Part shown: positions 51,885-60,944 of the stretch, piece by piece
How the letters are laid out: each line of letters begins with the position of its first letter
Position numbering within the stretch: the first letter of the stretch is position 1
From: CAYSRM01 sp964475205
GTDB taxonomy: Bacteria; Verrucomicrobiota; Kiritimatiellia; UBA8416; CAYSRM01
Assembly (NCBI GenBank): GCA_964475205.1
Contig: CAYYVQ010000008.1
Span: 1 to 64,000 of the forward strand
Length of the DNA stretch: 64,000 nt
Direction: 5' to 3'
The notes under the pieces: model-generated
Database searches by the model: none
Told to the model about the DNA's origin: nothing
The model's input: the letters and a program-made list of their open reading frames with translations, nothing else
Program-made: the position numbers and the translations under genes

Positions 51885-52556
51885 TCAGGAGCTCCGGCCA
51901 GTGAAGACTGGAACCTTCCTGCCCTGACGCCTGAACTTTCGGCGCAGCTTGTCGGATTCCTCCATATAGAGCTCGTGCTCCTCTGGCATCAGGGCAAGAA
52001 GCTCTTTCCAGAAAACAATGGAATTCCTTATGTATACAGGGTTGAAATCCGATTCCGGCCTTCCAATAAGGGGGCATCTGTCATCCATATTAAAGTTATA
52101 CGTCAGGCCCTGAACATTGCCATATTGATCAAGGTGCGGTTCAAATGGAAAAATTCTACAGACTATCGCACGGCAGGAACGTTTACAGGCTGCGGGCCCG
52201 GGGCACTTTGCCAGCATGGAACTTTCGTGTAGCTCCGATGCCAGTTCCCGGGCTTTCTTTTTCTTTAATGACATGCGTTTCCAGAACCTGCTCTTTTTTC
52301 GCAACCATTTGAATTCATCAACATAAAGTACAGGATATGTTGTCTGGTCCTCGCAACAGGCAGGTATACCGCCGTTATCCGGGGCGCACAGTTTTCCGCA
52401 ATCAAAATCCGTCATGGGCACAGAAAGCAGTCTGTAGAACCGACCCAGCGCCCTATCTGTTAAAACAGGTTTCCTCAAAAAAGCTCCTTTACTGTAAACC
52501 AACAAGTCATATTCTGGCGTTGGATCTGTAATGTTCAAGCAGTTTTTGATCAGCAA
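51885..52556 (-). CDS. Cysteine-cluster protein (YkgJ-like)
   Basis: The 223 residues have ten or more cysteines in the clusters DCGKLCAPDNGGIPACC (about 52-68), AKCPGPAACKRSCRAIVCRIFP (about 116-137) and DRCPLIG near 163, as in the YkgJ-type Fe/Zn-chelating family. The rest is basic and helical. The reading frame has no ATG before residue 48 (VPMTDFDCGKL); the first possible codon is a TTG at 52556 that lies in the terminal repeat of the next element. GTG or TTG starts between are possible, so the N terminus is uncertain and perhaps was altered by the element. Confidence 0.6.
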   Translation of the reverse strand: MLIKNCLNITDPTPEYDLLVYSKGAFLRKPVLTDRALGRFYRLLSVPMTDFDCGKLCAPDNGGIPACCEDQTTYPVLYVDEFKWLRKKSRFWKRMSLKKKKARELASELHESSMLAKCPGPAACKRSCRAIVCRIFPFEPHLDQYGNVQGLTYNFNMDDRCPLIGRPESDFNPVYIRNSIVFWKELLALMPEEHELYMEESDKLRRKFRRQGRKVPVFTGRSS

Positions 52557-52746
52557 TTCTCATTATGGCCTCTTTCCGCCAAAACCTATTTGTATAACGA
52601 TGTGCGTAGTAGCGCGGGCTTCACCGAAGCCCAGCGCTCTTGGGGCCTCGGCTTCGGTGAAGCCGGGCCTACTCGCGCGTGGCTGCAATATCGTGCCGGA
52701 ACTCTGGCCACGCCAAACGTGGCAAAATGGCCATAATGAGAATTGC
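52553..52746. repeat. 194-bp element F with 18-bp inverted ends
   Basis: GCAATTCTCATTATGGCC (52553-52570) is repeated exactly in reverse at 52729-52746. Inside lies a long palindrome, AGTAGCGCGGGCTTCACCG at 52608 and CGGTGAAGCCGGGCCTACT at 52655, with a GC-rich loop. The element has no coding potential. It overlaps the possible start of the cysteine-cluster gene. The rest of the gap to the sulfatase (52747-52861) has no obvious promoter. Confidence 0.85.
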
Positions 52747-52861
52747 CGGTTTTTGATACGTCTTACGCGTCTTGTAAAATTCTTCTCGTTTGACAGGAGG
52801 CGTTACGAGGCATAACCTTATCCTTTATTTGAAAATCGAATAATCAAGAAAGAGACATGGA

Positions 52862-54283
52862 ATGAAAAGTCAGCCGAATGTTTTATTTGTTGTTGTAGAC
52901 GACCTTCGCACTCAACTCGGATGTTACGGCATGGGATGGATCCACTCCCCAAACATAGACCGGCTTGCGCAGGAATCACTTCTCTTCAAACGGTCATACT
53001 GCCAGCAGGCAATTTGCGCGCCCTCCCGCTGCAGCGTTCTCTCGGGCTGCCGCCCCGACACAACAGGCATCTATGGTCTGAAGACACCGTTGAGAGATGG
53101 CATGCCGGATGTTCTCAGTCTACCCGAACACTTCAAGAATAACGGCTACGAAACCGTATCGGTCGGCAAGGTGTATCACCATGCCAAAGACGACCTCCAG
53201 GGATGGAGCAAAGAGCCGTTTCAGTCCACTGGCGACTGGAAAGGAAGAGGATACCTGACTGACGAGGCAATGGAAAAGATTGCCGAGTGTGACAGTAAAA
53301 TGAAAGCCCGTGGCGATCACCGGCGCGGACTCGGGCCTGCCTTCGAAGCCGCCGACGTGCCGGATGATGCGTACCATGACGGGAAAGATGCGCTCGCGGC
53401 TATCGATGAACTAAGGCGTCTGAGCAAATCAGATAAACCTTTCTTCCTGGGCATGGGTTTCCATAAACCGCATCTTCCTTTTAACGCGCCAAAACGCTAC
53501 TGGGATATGTATGACCGCGAAAAACTACCCCTTGCGGAAAACCCTTTCGAACCCGAAGGCGTTACGGAATTTTCACTTACAAACTTCGGCGAACTGCGCG
53601 CTTATTTCGGCATACCCGCAGAAGGCGATATTCCGGAAGAAACAGCCCGCAAACTGATCCACGGCTACTGCGCATGCGTAAGCTATATGGACGCACAACT
53701 GGGTAAGCTCATAGACGAGCTCAAGGAACTTGGGCTTTGGGATAATACTGTTATAATATTATGGGGCGACCACGGCTGGAAACTTGGCGAGCATAATTCA
53801 TGGTGCAAGCACACGAATTTCGAAATTGATTGTCGCGCTCCACTCATGGCAAGAAAACCGGGCATGAAGGCCGAAGGCCGTAAAACCGATGCATTGGTTG
53901 AATTCGTAGACATGTACCCCACACTCTGCGAAGTCTGCGGACTTGATATTCCCGAACATTGTGAAGGAACAAGCTTCGCGACATTGCTCGACGATTCCAA
54001 CCGGTCATGGAAGGAAGCTGCTTTCAGCCAGTATCCGCGAGGCGAGCGGATGATGGGCTATGCGATAAGAACCGACAGGTATCGATATATCGAATGGACT
54101 GACAGGGAAACGGGAAGCGTTAAGGCCCGCGAACTCTACGATCATTCCAATGACGGACAGGAGAATGTCAATATTGCTTCCACAGCCGACGCAGAATTGA
54201 TTAAGGAGCTTTCAGAAAAGCTGGCGGGGGGATCCGGCTGGAAAAAAGTCCGGGAAAAGTTGATTGGACAACAACATGCTTAG
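52862..54283 (+). CDS. Iduronate-2-sulfatase-like sulfatase
   Basis: The 473-residue sulfatase has the metal strand NVLFVVVDDLRTQLGCYG (6-23), the formylglycine site C52-A-P-S-R56, and GDHGWKLGEHNSWCKHTNFE near 300-319, which is the signature of the iduronate-2-sulfatase group. PHLPFNAPKRYWDMYD is another marker. No signal peptide is seen. The protein would remove sulfate from uronic or other acidic sugars. The TAG stop is directly followed by element C. Activation needs an anaerobic or aerobic maturase encoded elsewhere. Confidence 0.88.
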   Translation: MKSQPNVLFVVVDDLRTQLGCYGMGWIHSPNIDRLAQESLLFKRSYCQQAICAPSRCSVLSGCRPDTTGIYGLKTPLRDGMPDVLSLPEHFKNNGYETVSVGKVYHHAKDDLQGWSKEPFQSTGDWKGRGYLTDEAMEKIAECDSKMKARGDHRRGLGPAFEAADVPDDAYHDGKDALAAIDELRRLSKSDKPFFLGMGFHKPHLPFNAPKRYWDMYDREKLPLAENPFEPEGVTEFSLTNFGELRAYFGIPAEGDIPEETARKLIHGYCACVSYMDAQLGKLIDELKELGLWDNTVIILWGDHGWKLGEHNSWCKHTNFEIDCRAPLMARKPGMKAEGRKTDALVEFVDMYPTLCEVCGLDIPEHCEGTSFATLLDDSNRSWKEAAFSQYPRGERMMGYAIRTDRYRYIEWTDRETGSVKARELYDHSNDGQENVNIASTADAELIKELSEKLAGGSGWKKVREKLIGQQHA

Positions 54284-54456
54284 CCTGATCTATGCATCAA
54301 CTTCGTGATGAGAGTGGGCATGTTGCTTTAGATCAATGGCTTTGCGCAGAGAGCCGGGTGACGGCGTATGGACATACGTCAAGATCGGCTGGCCAGCAAA
54401 GTCGTTGAGATGAAGTGACATGCACACTCGTAATAGATTTTTATGAATAGATCAGG
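54284..54456. repeat. 173-bp inverted-repeat element C
   Basis: The left end CCTGATCTATGCATCAAC, immediately after the sulfatase stop, and the right end ATGAATAGATCAGG are inverted repeats. The pairing goes on with gaps for about 55 bp (for example GAGTGGGCATGTTGCTT against the complement of AAGTGACATGCACACTCG). The same left end occurs twice in tandem at 4-99 and in part at 28995-29007 and 57729-57745. There is no gene inside. It is probably a MITE. Confidence 0.75.
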
Positions 54457-54458
54457 TT

Positions 54459-54703
54459 AGATCTGAATGGCACTAACTTAAGGCCTTCGCGCATCGAGAT
54501 TGAACACCCAATATCCAACAAGGAATTTCCAATGTCCAAGGCAAGAGCGAGAGACAACATGACAGTAATTGTGCGTATTGAGGCTATGCATGATGCATTT
54601 CCCCATTTGTTCAGTTGGATATTCCTTGTTGGCTGTTGGATATTGAGAATGCACTTGGAGATACGCTCGAATTGCTTAAGTTAGTGCTATTCTGCTTAGA
54701 TCT
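54459..54703. repeat. 245-bp imperfect inverted-repeat element
   Basis: AGATCTGAATGGCACTAACTTAAG (to 54482) pairs with CTTAAGTTAGTGCTATTCTGCTTAGATCT (54675-54703), with a short insertion, and an inner pair AATATCCAACAAGGAAT / ATTCCTTGTTGGCTGTTGGATATT is in the middle. Stretches like GGATATTCCTTGTTGG, also seen at 55946 (GGATATTCCTTATTGG), are dispersed in the window. It lies directly next to element C and before zupT, and holds no gene. Confidence 0.7.
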
Positions 54704-54780
54704 CTATGCCGAATGATTAACTACCCGGGCTTTTGATCTGAATAGCGTGCGGAGAAAGGACATCTGAGATAGTCTGAACC

Positions 54781-55590
54781 ATGTTCACACAAAGCGAAAT
54801 ACTTCTGGCTTTTTCTCTGACTGCGCTTGCGGGGCTGGCCACGGGTGTAGGAAGCGCCATAGCTTTCTTCTCCAGCCGCTCAAACAACAACTTCCTCTGC
54901 GCATCGCTTGGGTTTTCCGCCGGTGTAATGGTATATGTTTCGTTTGTTGAAATACTTGCCAAGGCTAAAGAAAATCTGATTGCGGCAACCGATCCTATTG
55001 CGGGAAACTGGCTCACGGTAACAGGGTTCTTCGCGGGATTCGCGCTGATCATGATAATCGACCTGCTGGTACCCGAAGTGGAAAACCCGCACCATATCCA
55101 TTCGGTGGAGGAGATGAAAAAAGGGCCGACAAATGAGAAGCGCCTGCTCAGAATGGGCCTGTTCACCGCATCTGCGATCGCGATACACAATTTTCCCGAA
55201 GGACTGGCTACATTTGCCGCCGCGCTGCATGACCCTACCCTAGGAATACCTATTGCTGCCGCTATCGCAGTCCACAACATCCCCGAAGGCATATCGGTCT
55301 CGGTGCCGATTTTTTTCGCGACCGGAAGCAGAAAAAAAGCGTTCTGGTATTCGTTCCTGTCCGGAGTTTCGGAACCTGTTGGAGCAATCATAGGATTTAC
55401 CCTGCTGCGCTTCCTCTTTTCCGAGCAGGTCTTCGGATTTGTTTTCGCCTCCGTAGCTGGAATTATGGTTTATGTCTCTCTGGACGAACTGCTACCGGCA
55501 GCCAGGGAATATGGCAAAGGCCATCTTGCTATACTTGGTTTCGCCACGGGCATGGCTGTAATGGCTCTGAGTCTTCTGCTGTTTCTGTAG
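54781..55590 (+). CDS. zupT: ZIP-type zinc transporter ZupT
   Basis: The 269-residue inner-membrane protein imports zinc and other divalent metals. It has eight membrane helices; helices 4 and 5 hold the metal-site motifs AIHNFPEGLATF and AVHNIPEGISVSVP, in which the His, Asn/Pro and Glu residues form the binuclear site. The loop after the third helix has HHIHS, a histidine-rich stretch usual for the family. No ribosome-binding site is clear before the ATG. Repeats lie upstream and downstream. Confidence 0.92.
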   Translation: MFTQSEILLAFSLTALAGLATGVGSAIAFFSSRSNNNFLCASLGFSAGVMVYVSFVEILAKAKENLIAATDPIAGNWLTVTGFFAGFALIMIIDLLVPEVENPHHIHSVEEMKKGPTNEKRLLRMGLFTASAIAIHNFPEGLATFAAALHDPTLGIPIAAAIAVHNIPEGISVSVPIFFATGSRKKAFWYSFLSGVSEPVGAIIGFTLLRFLFSEQVFGFVFASVAGIMVYVSLDELLPAAREYGKGHLAILGFATGMAVMALSLLLFL

Positions 55591-55712
55591 CGAAACCAAT
55601 CCACTTCTCTCTTTTCGCTCCGTTTGATTCGGCAAACAATAGCTGCGACAAGATTGATCGACGATTCCTTCAGCCTACAGTCTATGGTCTTTCCTCCCCC
55701 CTTGATCATTGG

Positions 55713-55844
55713 ACCTATATACGGCACTTGAAATTCGGGAAGCGATGTATATTATTACAAATAAGGAGTTTACAATTTATTGCGCCCCCACCCAAAGGGT
55801 GCGGGCGAGCTTCCCGAATTTCAAGCCGCAAGGGGTTGCCGATT
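55713..55844 (+). repeat. 132-bp palindromic repeat D, copy 3
   Basis: This copy is identical over 132 bp to that at 23773-23904 and in the same orientation. It lies 122 bp after the zupT stop. The sequence before it (55591-55712) has nothing of note. Confidence 0.92.
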
Positions 55845-56144
55845 TCACTGCATCTGCTTCGTTCTGAGGTCTTCGGCATAGTTACTATAGCCGAAAACCT
55901 CACGCCTTGCAGCTACAGCAAACTCGGCAACTGCCGTTTCTAGGTTGGATATTCCTTATTGGATATTGAATATTCCCTGCTTCTCTCTCTTCTTTGTGTT
56001 CTCTGCGCTCTTTGTGGGTACAATCTTCTGCAGCCTGCATTCATAGGTCTTCCCAGCTTACTCACAAAATTTTAAAAAATCCTTTTCCATGACAAAACTG
56101 TGACGCCGGCTTAGCATAATCGGAAAAAATAAAAGAGGAATTGT
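55845..56144. other. Gene-free stretch with hairpin and junk-like repeats
   Basis: A hairpin GAGGTCTTCGGC-ATAGT-T-ACTAT-AGCCGAAAACCTC (55866-55901) with one mismatch comes first. Then follow AACTGCCGTTTCTAGGTTGG, whose core is the complement of the sequence flanking repeat D at 35471, and a low-complexity TTCTCTCTCTTCTTTGTG region. Just before the radical SAM gene, ATGACA (about 56087), 17 bases and TAGCATAAT make a possible promoter, and AGAGGAATTG is the ribosome-binding site. No gene is seen. Confidence 0.5.
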
Positions 56145-57632
56145 ATGAATATATTAATGCTATATCCCGAATTTCCGGACACGTTCTGGAGCTTCAAGCA
56201 TGCGCTCGCTTTTGTCGGGAAAAAGGCGGCGCTCCCGCCGCTGGGACTGCTGACGGTTGCGGCTATGCTTCCTGAGGAATGGGACAAACGTCTGGTAGAT
56301 GCCAATGTAAGAAAACTGACCGATCGCGACCTCAAATGGGCTGACTGCGCCTTCATCAGCGCCATGACTGTTCAACGAGCCTCTGGGCGTCGAATGATAT
56401 CACGCTGCAAAAAGGCCGGACTCAAAGTTGTCGCCGGTGGTCCTTTGTTCCAAAGCGAACTCGACGACTTTGACAAGGTGGATCATTTCGTGCTTAACGA
56501 AGCCGAACTCACACTCCCGGATTTCCTCCATGATCTTGAGAAAGGCTCCGCGAAACGAATCTACACAAAGGAGGGTTTCCCCCACATGGAAAAGACCCCG
56601 GCGCCCATGTGGGAATTGCTGGACATGAAAAGATACGGAAGTATGGGAATACAATTCTCGCGAGGCTGCCCTTTCAACTGCGATTTCTGTAACGTAACAG
56701 CGTTATTCGGACGTAAAACACGAACAAAGTCGGCCGAGCAGATTATCACGGAGCTGGATTCCTTGTATAAGCTGGGATGGCGAGGCGAAGTTTTTTTTGT
56801 CGATGATAATTTTATAGGGAAGAAGGGATTTCTTAAAAGAGATCTCCTGCCTGCGCTCGTAGAATGGCGAAAAAACAAGAAAGGCAACACATTCTTTACA
56901 GAGGCTTCCATAAACCTGGCCGACGACATGGAACTGATGCGCCTGATGGGCAAGGCGGGGTTCAACAAGGTCTTTATCGGAATAGAAACCCCGGATGACG
57001 CCTGTCTTTCAGAATGCAGCAAAGAACAGAATAAAGGACGCAATCTTGTAGAAGATGTAAAAAGAATTCACAAGGCGGGACTCCAGGTCCAGGCCGGGTT
57101 TATCGTAGGCTTCGACAACGACGGCCCCTCCGTTTTCAGGAAACAGATTGAATTCATACAGAAAACCGGCATCACCACCGCTATGGTCGGCCTTTTGCAG
57201 GCGCCTCCAGGAACGCGTCTTTTTGACAGGATGAAGAAAGAAGGGCGGTTGATCGGAGAATCATCAGGCGATAACGTGGACGGCACCACGAATATTGTTC
57301 CAACAATGGGTCTGGGCCCCCTACTGAAGGGATACCATGAAATCCTGGAACACATATATTCGCCTCAACATTATTATTCAAGACTCAAGACTTTCCTAAG
57401 CGATTATGAACCGCCTGAAATACGCGGAAATCTTCAGTTTTCCCATATTATGGCCCTGATTCGCTCATTTTACAAAATCGGGATCTTCGGGAAGGAAAGA
57501 TGGCATTACTGGAAGCTTCTGGCATGGACTCAGTTCCATCGTCCCCAATTGATACCGGAAGCCGTAATCTTGAGCATCTACGGTTATCATTTCAGGAAAG
57601 TCTGCGAACTGCATGTTACAGGCAACATCTGA
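56145..57632 (+). CDS. B12-binding radical SAM protein
   Basis: The 495-residue protein has an N-terminal cobalamin-binding-like domain (1-135; MNILMLYPEF, and LKVVAGGPLF) and a radical SAM core with the cluster cysteines C175, C179 and C182 in SRGCPFNCDFCNV. FFVDDNFIGKKGF and IGIETPDD follow, and the C-terminal part from about 330 resembles DUF4070. This layout is found in methyltransferases and in hopanoid- or lipid-modifying enzymes. The substrate is not known, and no operon partner is next to it. The B12 domain lacks a clear DxHxxG, as in many of this class. Confidence 0.85.
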   Translation: MNILMLYPEFPDTFWSFKHALAFVGKKAALPPLGLLTVAAMLPEEWDKRLVDANVRKLTDRDLKWADCAFISAMTVQRASGRRMISRCKKAGLKVVAGGPLFQSELDDFDKVDHFVLNEAELTLPDFLHDLEKGSAKRIYTKEGFPHMEKTPAPMWELLDMKRYGSMGIQFSRGCPFNCDFCNVTALFGRKTRTKSAEQIITELDSLYKLGWRGEVFFVDDNFIGKKGFLKRDLLPALVEWRKNKKGNTFFTEASINLADDMELMRLMGKAGFNKVFIGIETPDDACLSECSKEQNKGRNLVEDVKRIHKAGLQVQAGFIVGFDNDGPSVFRKQIEFIQKTGITTAMVGLLQAPPGTRLFDRMKKEGRLIGESSGDNVDGTTNIVPTMGLGPLLKGYHEILEHIYSPQHYYSRLKTFLSDYEPPEIRGNLQFSHIMALIRSFYKIGIFGKERWHYWKLLAWTQFHRPQLIPEAVILSIYGYHFRKVCELHVTGNI

Positions 57633-57728
57633 TCCGGCGCCACCATTTTACCGGTCTTCGTCGACAACGATCGGGATAAAGATCTGGACGAAGATCAAAG
57701 AACCCCGGGATTTCATCCTGAGGTCATC

Positions 57729-57906
57729 TAACCTGATCTATTCATCATCTTTTCGGAATAATATTCAAATCGTTTGCTGATATTTTTTTACCACTGATTG
57801 CACTGATAACACGGATTTTTGTTTTATATCCATCATTCTTATACTTTATCCGTGTAATCAGTGTTATCCGTGGTTAAATTTCCTTGCTGTGAATAATCCA
57901 GGCTAA
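57729..57906. repeat. 178-bp element with repeat C-like ends
   Basis: The left end TAACCTGATCTATTCATC and the right end GTGAATAATCCAGGCTAA form an imperfect inverted repeat. Inside lies another pair, ACCACTGATTGCACTGATAA (57790) and the TTATCCGTGTAATCAGTGTT part (57848), a pattern found in the intergenic DNA of many uncultured bacteria. A sequence like the right end occurs in the glycosyltransferase 3' end (125-139) and at 32831-32846. The gap 57633-57960 has no gene. Confidence 0.65.
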
Positions 57907-57960
57907 TGTCCTGCCCCAGAAATAACATGGCATTTATGGAATTCCCACTTCATCTCTGGT

Positions 57961-58896
57961 ATGCTAAGCCATATAAAAATGAAACGATATCGATTAAACC
58001 TTAATCTGACTGGTGTCATTATGCTTGTTGCTCTTGGCGTTCTGCTGCCTGTAATGCTTGCCACTGCCGTGGGTATTATCTCCATCATCATCGCTCAAGA
58101 TGTCAGCGGGATCGTAACCGGAGTTCTCATGATCTCATTCGCTGCGGCTGCAGCAGGCAGCGCCCTGATAGCCTTGGTTCTGACAGGAAAAAAATCACGA
58201 CTGGCCCGGCGTCAGGCAGACTTCGTGGCAACTGTTTCGCACGAATTCCGGACACCCTTGAGCGCCATTAAACTTTATGCCCAAACGCTACAGTCAGACG
58301 AAGTCGCAACAAATCGTGAACATAGAAATCACTGTCTGAATACCATTCTCCGGGACGCTGAGTGGCTCGACATGATGGTCGAAAAAGTGTTGACATGGAG
58401 AGCTTCCTCAAAGGATGCCATGCAACTCAACATGCGGCGGAAACCTGTGGCAGAGGCCATAAGCAGCGCCGTTGAGAGATTCAAACTGATGGTAGATACC
58501 GGAGAAATCACGTTTACCTCGTCAATTAATTCCATAACTCCTGTCGATCACGACCATACTGCAATCAATACAGTGATACTGAACCTGCTCACAAATGCGT
58601 ATAAATATACTGGTAAAAACAAAACAATTTCCGTGCGAGCATACGATACAGATCAATCAATAGTAATAAATGTGGAAGATAACGGCGCAGGCATGCGACC
58701 TGCCGAAAAGAAACGGGTATTTCAACCATTTTTCCGTGGGACCGGAGACAAAAGCAATACAAGCGGCGTCGGTCTTGGTCTGGCCATAACAAAATACCTC
58801 GTTGAGCAACACGGCGGAACAATAGATGTCCAGAGCTCGGAAGGTAAAGGCTCGATTTTCACCATAACCTTGCCGGCAGCAGGTAAAAAACAATGA
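57961..58896 (+). CDS. Membrane sensor histidine kinase
   Basis: The 311-residue kinase has two membrane helices (about 18-45 and 50-75) with almost no periplasmic part, then a HisKA domain with H94 in VSHEFRTPLSAIK, and an HATPase domain with NLLTNAYKYT (N box), VEDNGAGM (G1) and GVGLGLAITKYLVEQHGG (G2). The tiny loop between helices suggests sensing in the membrane or through a partner. It overlaps the response-regulator gene by 4 bp. The start is uncertain, because MLSHIKM offers two ATGs. Confidence 0.9.
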   Translation: MLSHIKMKRYRLNLNLTGVIMLVALGVLLPVMLATAVGIISIIIAQDVSGIVTGVLMISFAAAAAGSALIALVLTGKKSRLARRQADFVATVSHEFRTPLSAIKLYAQTLQSDEVATNREHRNHCLNTILRDAEWLDMMVEKVLTWRASSKDAMQLNMRRKPVAEAISSAVERFKLMVDTGEITFTSSINSITPVDHDHTAINTVILNLLTNAYKYTGKNKTISVRAYDTDQSIVINVEDNGAGMRPAEKKRVFQPFFRGTGDKSNTSGVGLGLAITKYLVEQHGGTIDVQSSEGKGSIFTITLPAAGKKQ

Positions 58897-59609
58897 CCCG
58901 CAAAGCATCAACCAGAAAAGACAAAAGAGAAAAGATACTTGTGGTCGAAGACGACCGTTCGCTGCGCGAGGGCCTGGCCATGAATCTTCGGTTGCGTAAA
59001 TATCATGTCATAACCGCTGTCAACGGCGATGAAGGTATGCAGATGGCTTTTGACGAACGTCCGGATCTGATAATCATGGATATCATGATGCCTTCATGGT
59101 CCGGTCTTGACATACTCGAAGAAATGCGGAAACGGGAAGAAAAAACACCGGTGCTGATCCTTTCGGCAAAAAACACTACCCAAAACAAAGTGCAGGGTCT
59201 GGACCTCGGCGCGGACGATTACCTCGGCAAGCCTTTCGATCTGCCCGAACTCATCGCCAGAGTCGAGGCGCTTTTGCGACGGCAACGAGCGAAGGAAGAG
59301 AGCCTTCCCGAACTCGCATTCAAGGATCTCGTTATCGATCAGTCAGCTCGAAATGTCAAAATTAACGGAAAAACTGTTGAATTGTCCGCAAAGGAATTCG
59401 ATATACTCTGCCTGCTGGCTTCATCGCCCGGCGCTGTTTTCAGCCGCGAGACTATTCTCGAAAAAGTCTGGGGCTGGGATTACGAAGGCTCTGAACGCAC
59501 AGTTGATAATTTTGTGGCCAGCCTGAGAAAAAAACTTAACCCGGGCAGGCGCAGGAATCCTTGCATACGCACCGTCCCCAAAGTCGGTTACAAATTCGAA
59601 ACTCCATAA
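58893..59609 (+). CDS. OmpR-family response regulator
   Basis: The 238-residue protein has a receiver domain with the acidic pair in VVEDDRS (about 18-24), phospho-acceptor D63 in IIMDIMMPSWSG and the Lys in DDYLGKPFDLPELIARV. The winged helix C-terminal domain (about 140-236; ELSAKEFDILCLLASSPG, GWDYEGSERTVDNFVASLRKKL, IRTVPKVGYKFE) is of OmpR/PhoB type. It would bind DNA near the target promoters. The pair with the kinase is direct. Confidence 0.93.
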   Translation: MTRKASTRKDKREKILVVEDDRSLREGLAMNLRLRKYHVITAVNGDEGMQMAFDERPDLIIMDIMMPSWSGLDILEEMRKREEKTPVLILSAKNTTQNKVQGLDLGADDYLGKPFDLPELIARVEALLRRQRAKEESLPELAFKDLVIDQSARNVKINGKTVELSAKEFDILCLLASSPGAVFSRETILEKVWGWDYEGSERTVDNFVASLRKKLNPGRRRNPCIRTVPKVGYKFETP

Positions 59610-59626
59610 GAAAGAAAACTGCATAT

Positions 59627-60868
59627 ATGAACATATACCTGGCTATAATAATTGCGGCGATTGCCGGCCGCTACCTGCTTGAAACTTTAGCTGACTTGCT
59701 TAACCTGAAGCATCTTAAACCGGATCTTCCGCGCGAATTCGAAGGATTCTACGACGCCGGAAGTTACAGAAAATCCCAGGATTACCTCCGGGAAAACACA
59801 AGATTGGGGCTAATCTCCGATACGTTCAATACGGTGTTGATACTAGTCCTGATTCTCGCCGGAGGCTTTAATTTTATCGACACAGTCGCCCGTTCTTTCG
59901 GCTTCCATGCAATAGTCACCGGCCTCATATTCGCAGCGATGCTGGGAGTGTTTCTGAAACTTATTAATCTCCCGTTCTCCATTTACGACACCTTTGTAAT
60001 CGAAGAAAAATACGGTTTCAACAAGACCACACCGAAAATCTTTGTCCTCGATCTGGTCAAAACCATTATTCTCCTTGCAGTCTTCGGCGGATCGGCGTTT
60101 GTCATAGTTCTCTGGCTCTTCCAGGAAGTCGGGGAGTCGGCATGGATTTACTGCTGGATAACGCTCACCATCCTCCAGGTTGCAATCATGTTTGTGGCTC
60201 CTTATGTTATTCTGCCTCTTTTCAACAAATACACGCCGCTTGAAGAAGGTGAGCTCAGGAGCAGAATAGAACAATACGCCGAAAGTCAGAACTTCAGGAT
60301 AAAAGGCGTATACAAGATGGACGGTTCCAAAAGATCATCCAAAAGCAACGCTTTTTTTACTGGTTTCGGCAGATCAAAGCGAATTGTGCTGTTCGATACT
60401 CTTATCGAAAAACACACCGTTGACGAACTTGTAACAGTGATCGCGCATGAGATGGGACATTATAAAAAGAAACATGTACCCCAGGCGATGGTTCGGTCTA
60501 TAGTGAAAACAGGCCTTATGTTTTTCCTGCTTTCCCTTTTTATCGACAATCCAGGCCTTTTCGAAGCATTCGGAATGGAACATATGTCGATATATGCCGG
60601 ATTCATATTCTTCGGCTTTCTTTTCGCCCCGGTAAGCATGGCGCTGTCTCTTTTCGAAACCGCCCTTTCACGAAAGCATGAATATGAATCGGACAATTAC
60701 GCAGTGAAAACAACCGGCCAGCCGGAAGTCTTAATTAATGCCCTCAAAAAACTCAGCGTCGACAACCTTGGCAACCTCACGCCCCACCCTCTCAAGGTAA
60801 TTGTCGGCTACAGCCATCCCCCAGTACTCGACCGAATACAAGCCATAAGAAACTCCAAGTCTCCATAG
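59627..60868 (+). CDS. M48 Ste24-like membrane protease
   Basis: The 413-residue zinc protease has six or seven membrane helices, the HExxH motif in VIAHEMGHYKKKH (H274, E275, H278) and a third ligand Glu in HEYESDNYAVK. An N-terminal M48_N region with LADLLNLKHL and RFEGFYDAG precedes it, as in the CAAX prenyl protease 1 group. In bacteria the natural substrates are membrane proteins. The ATG with MNIYLAIIIAA is used; an in-frame codon 22 residues upstream lies within the preceding gene. The gap to the response regulator is 17 bp. Confidence 0.87.
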   Translation: MNIYLAIIIAAIAGRYLLETLADLLNLKHLKPDLPREFEGFYDAGSYRKSQDYLRENTRLGLISDTFNTVLILVLILAGGFNFIDTVARSFGFHAIVTGLIFAAMLGVFLKLINLPFSIYDTFVIEEKYGFNKTTPKIFVLDLVKTIILLAVFGGSAFVIVLWLFQEVGESAWIYCWITLTILQVAIMFVAPYVILPLFNKYTPLEEGELRSRIEQYAESQNFRIKGVYKMDGSKRSSKSNAFFTGFGRSKRIVLFDTLIEKHTVDELVTVIAHEMGHYKKKHVPQAMVRSIVKTGLMFFLLSLFIDNPGLFEAFGMEHMSIYAGFIFFGFLFAPVSMALSLFETALSRKHEYESDNYAVKTTGQPEVLINALKKLSVDNLGNLTPHPLKVIVGYSHPPVLDRIQAIRNSKSP

Positions 60869-60893
60869 TGGCGGGAGCATCCTGCCCCAGCAT

Positions 60894-60933
60894 CTTTAAC
60901 CTAAATTCGGCAGTTGCCGGACATCGGTTAAAG
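60894..60933. terminator. Bidirectional hairpin between convergent genes
   Basis: CTTTAACC (60894-60901) pairs with GGTTAAAG (60926-60933), and an inner stem CGGCA-GT-TGCCG is in the centre. It lies 25 bp after the M48 stop and 11 bp from the lyase-like stop. No long T run is present. Its position between convergent genes fits a shared terminator, or one more small palindromic repeat. Confidence 0.5.
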
Positions 60934-60944
60934 CTTGCGCTGTT

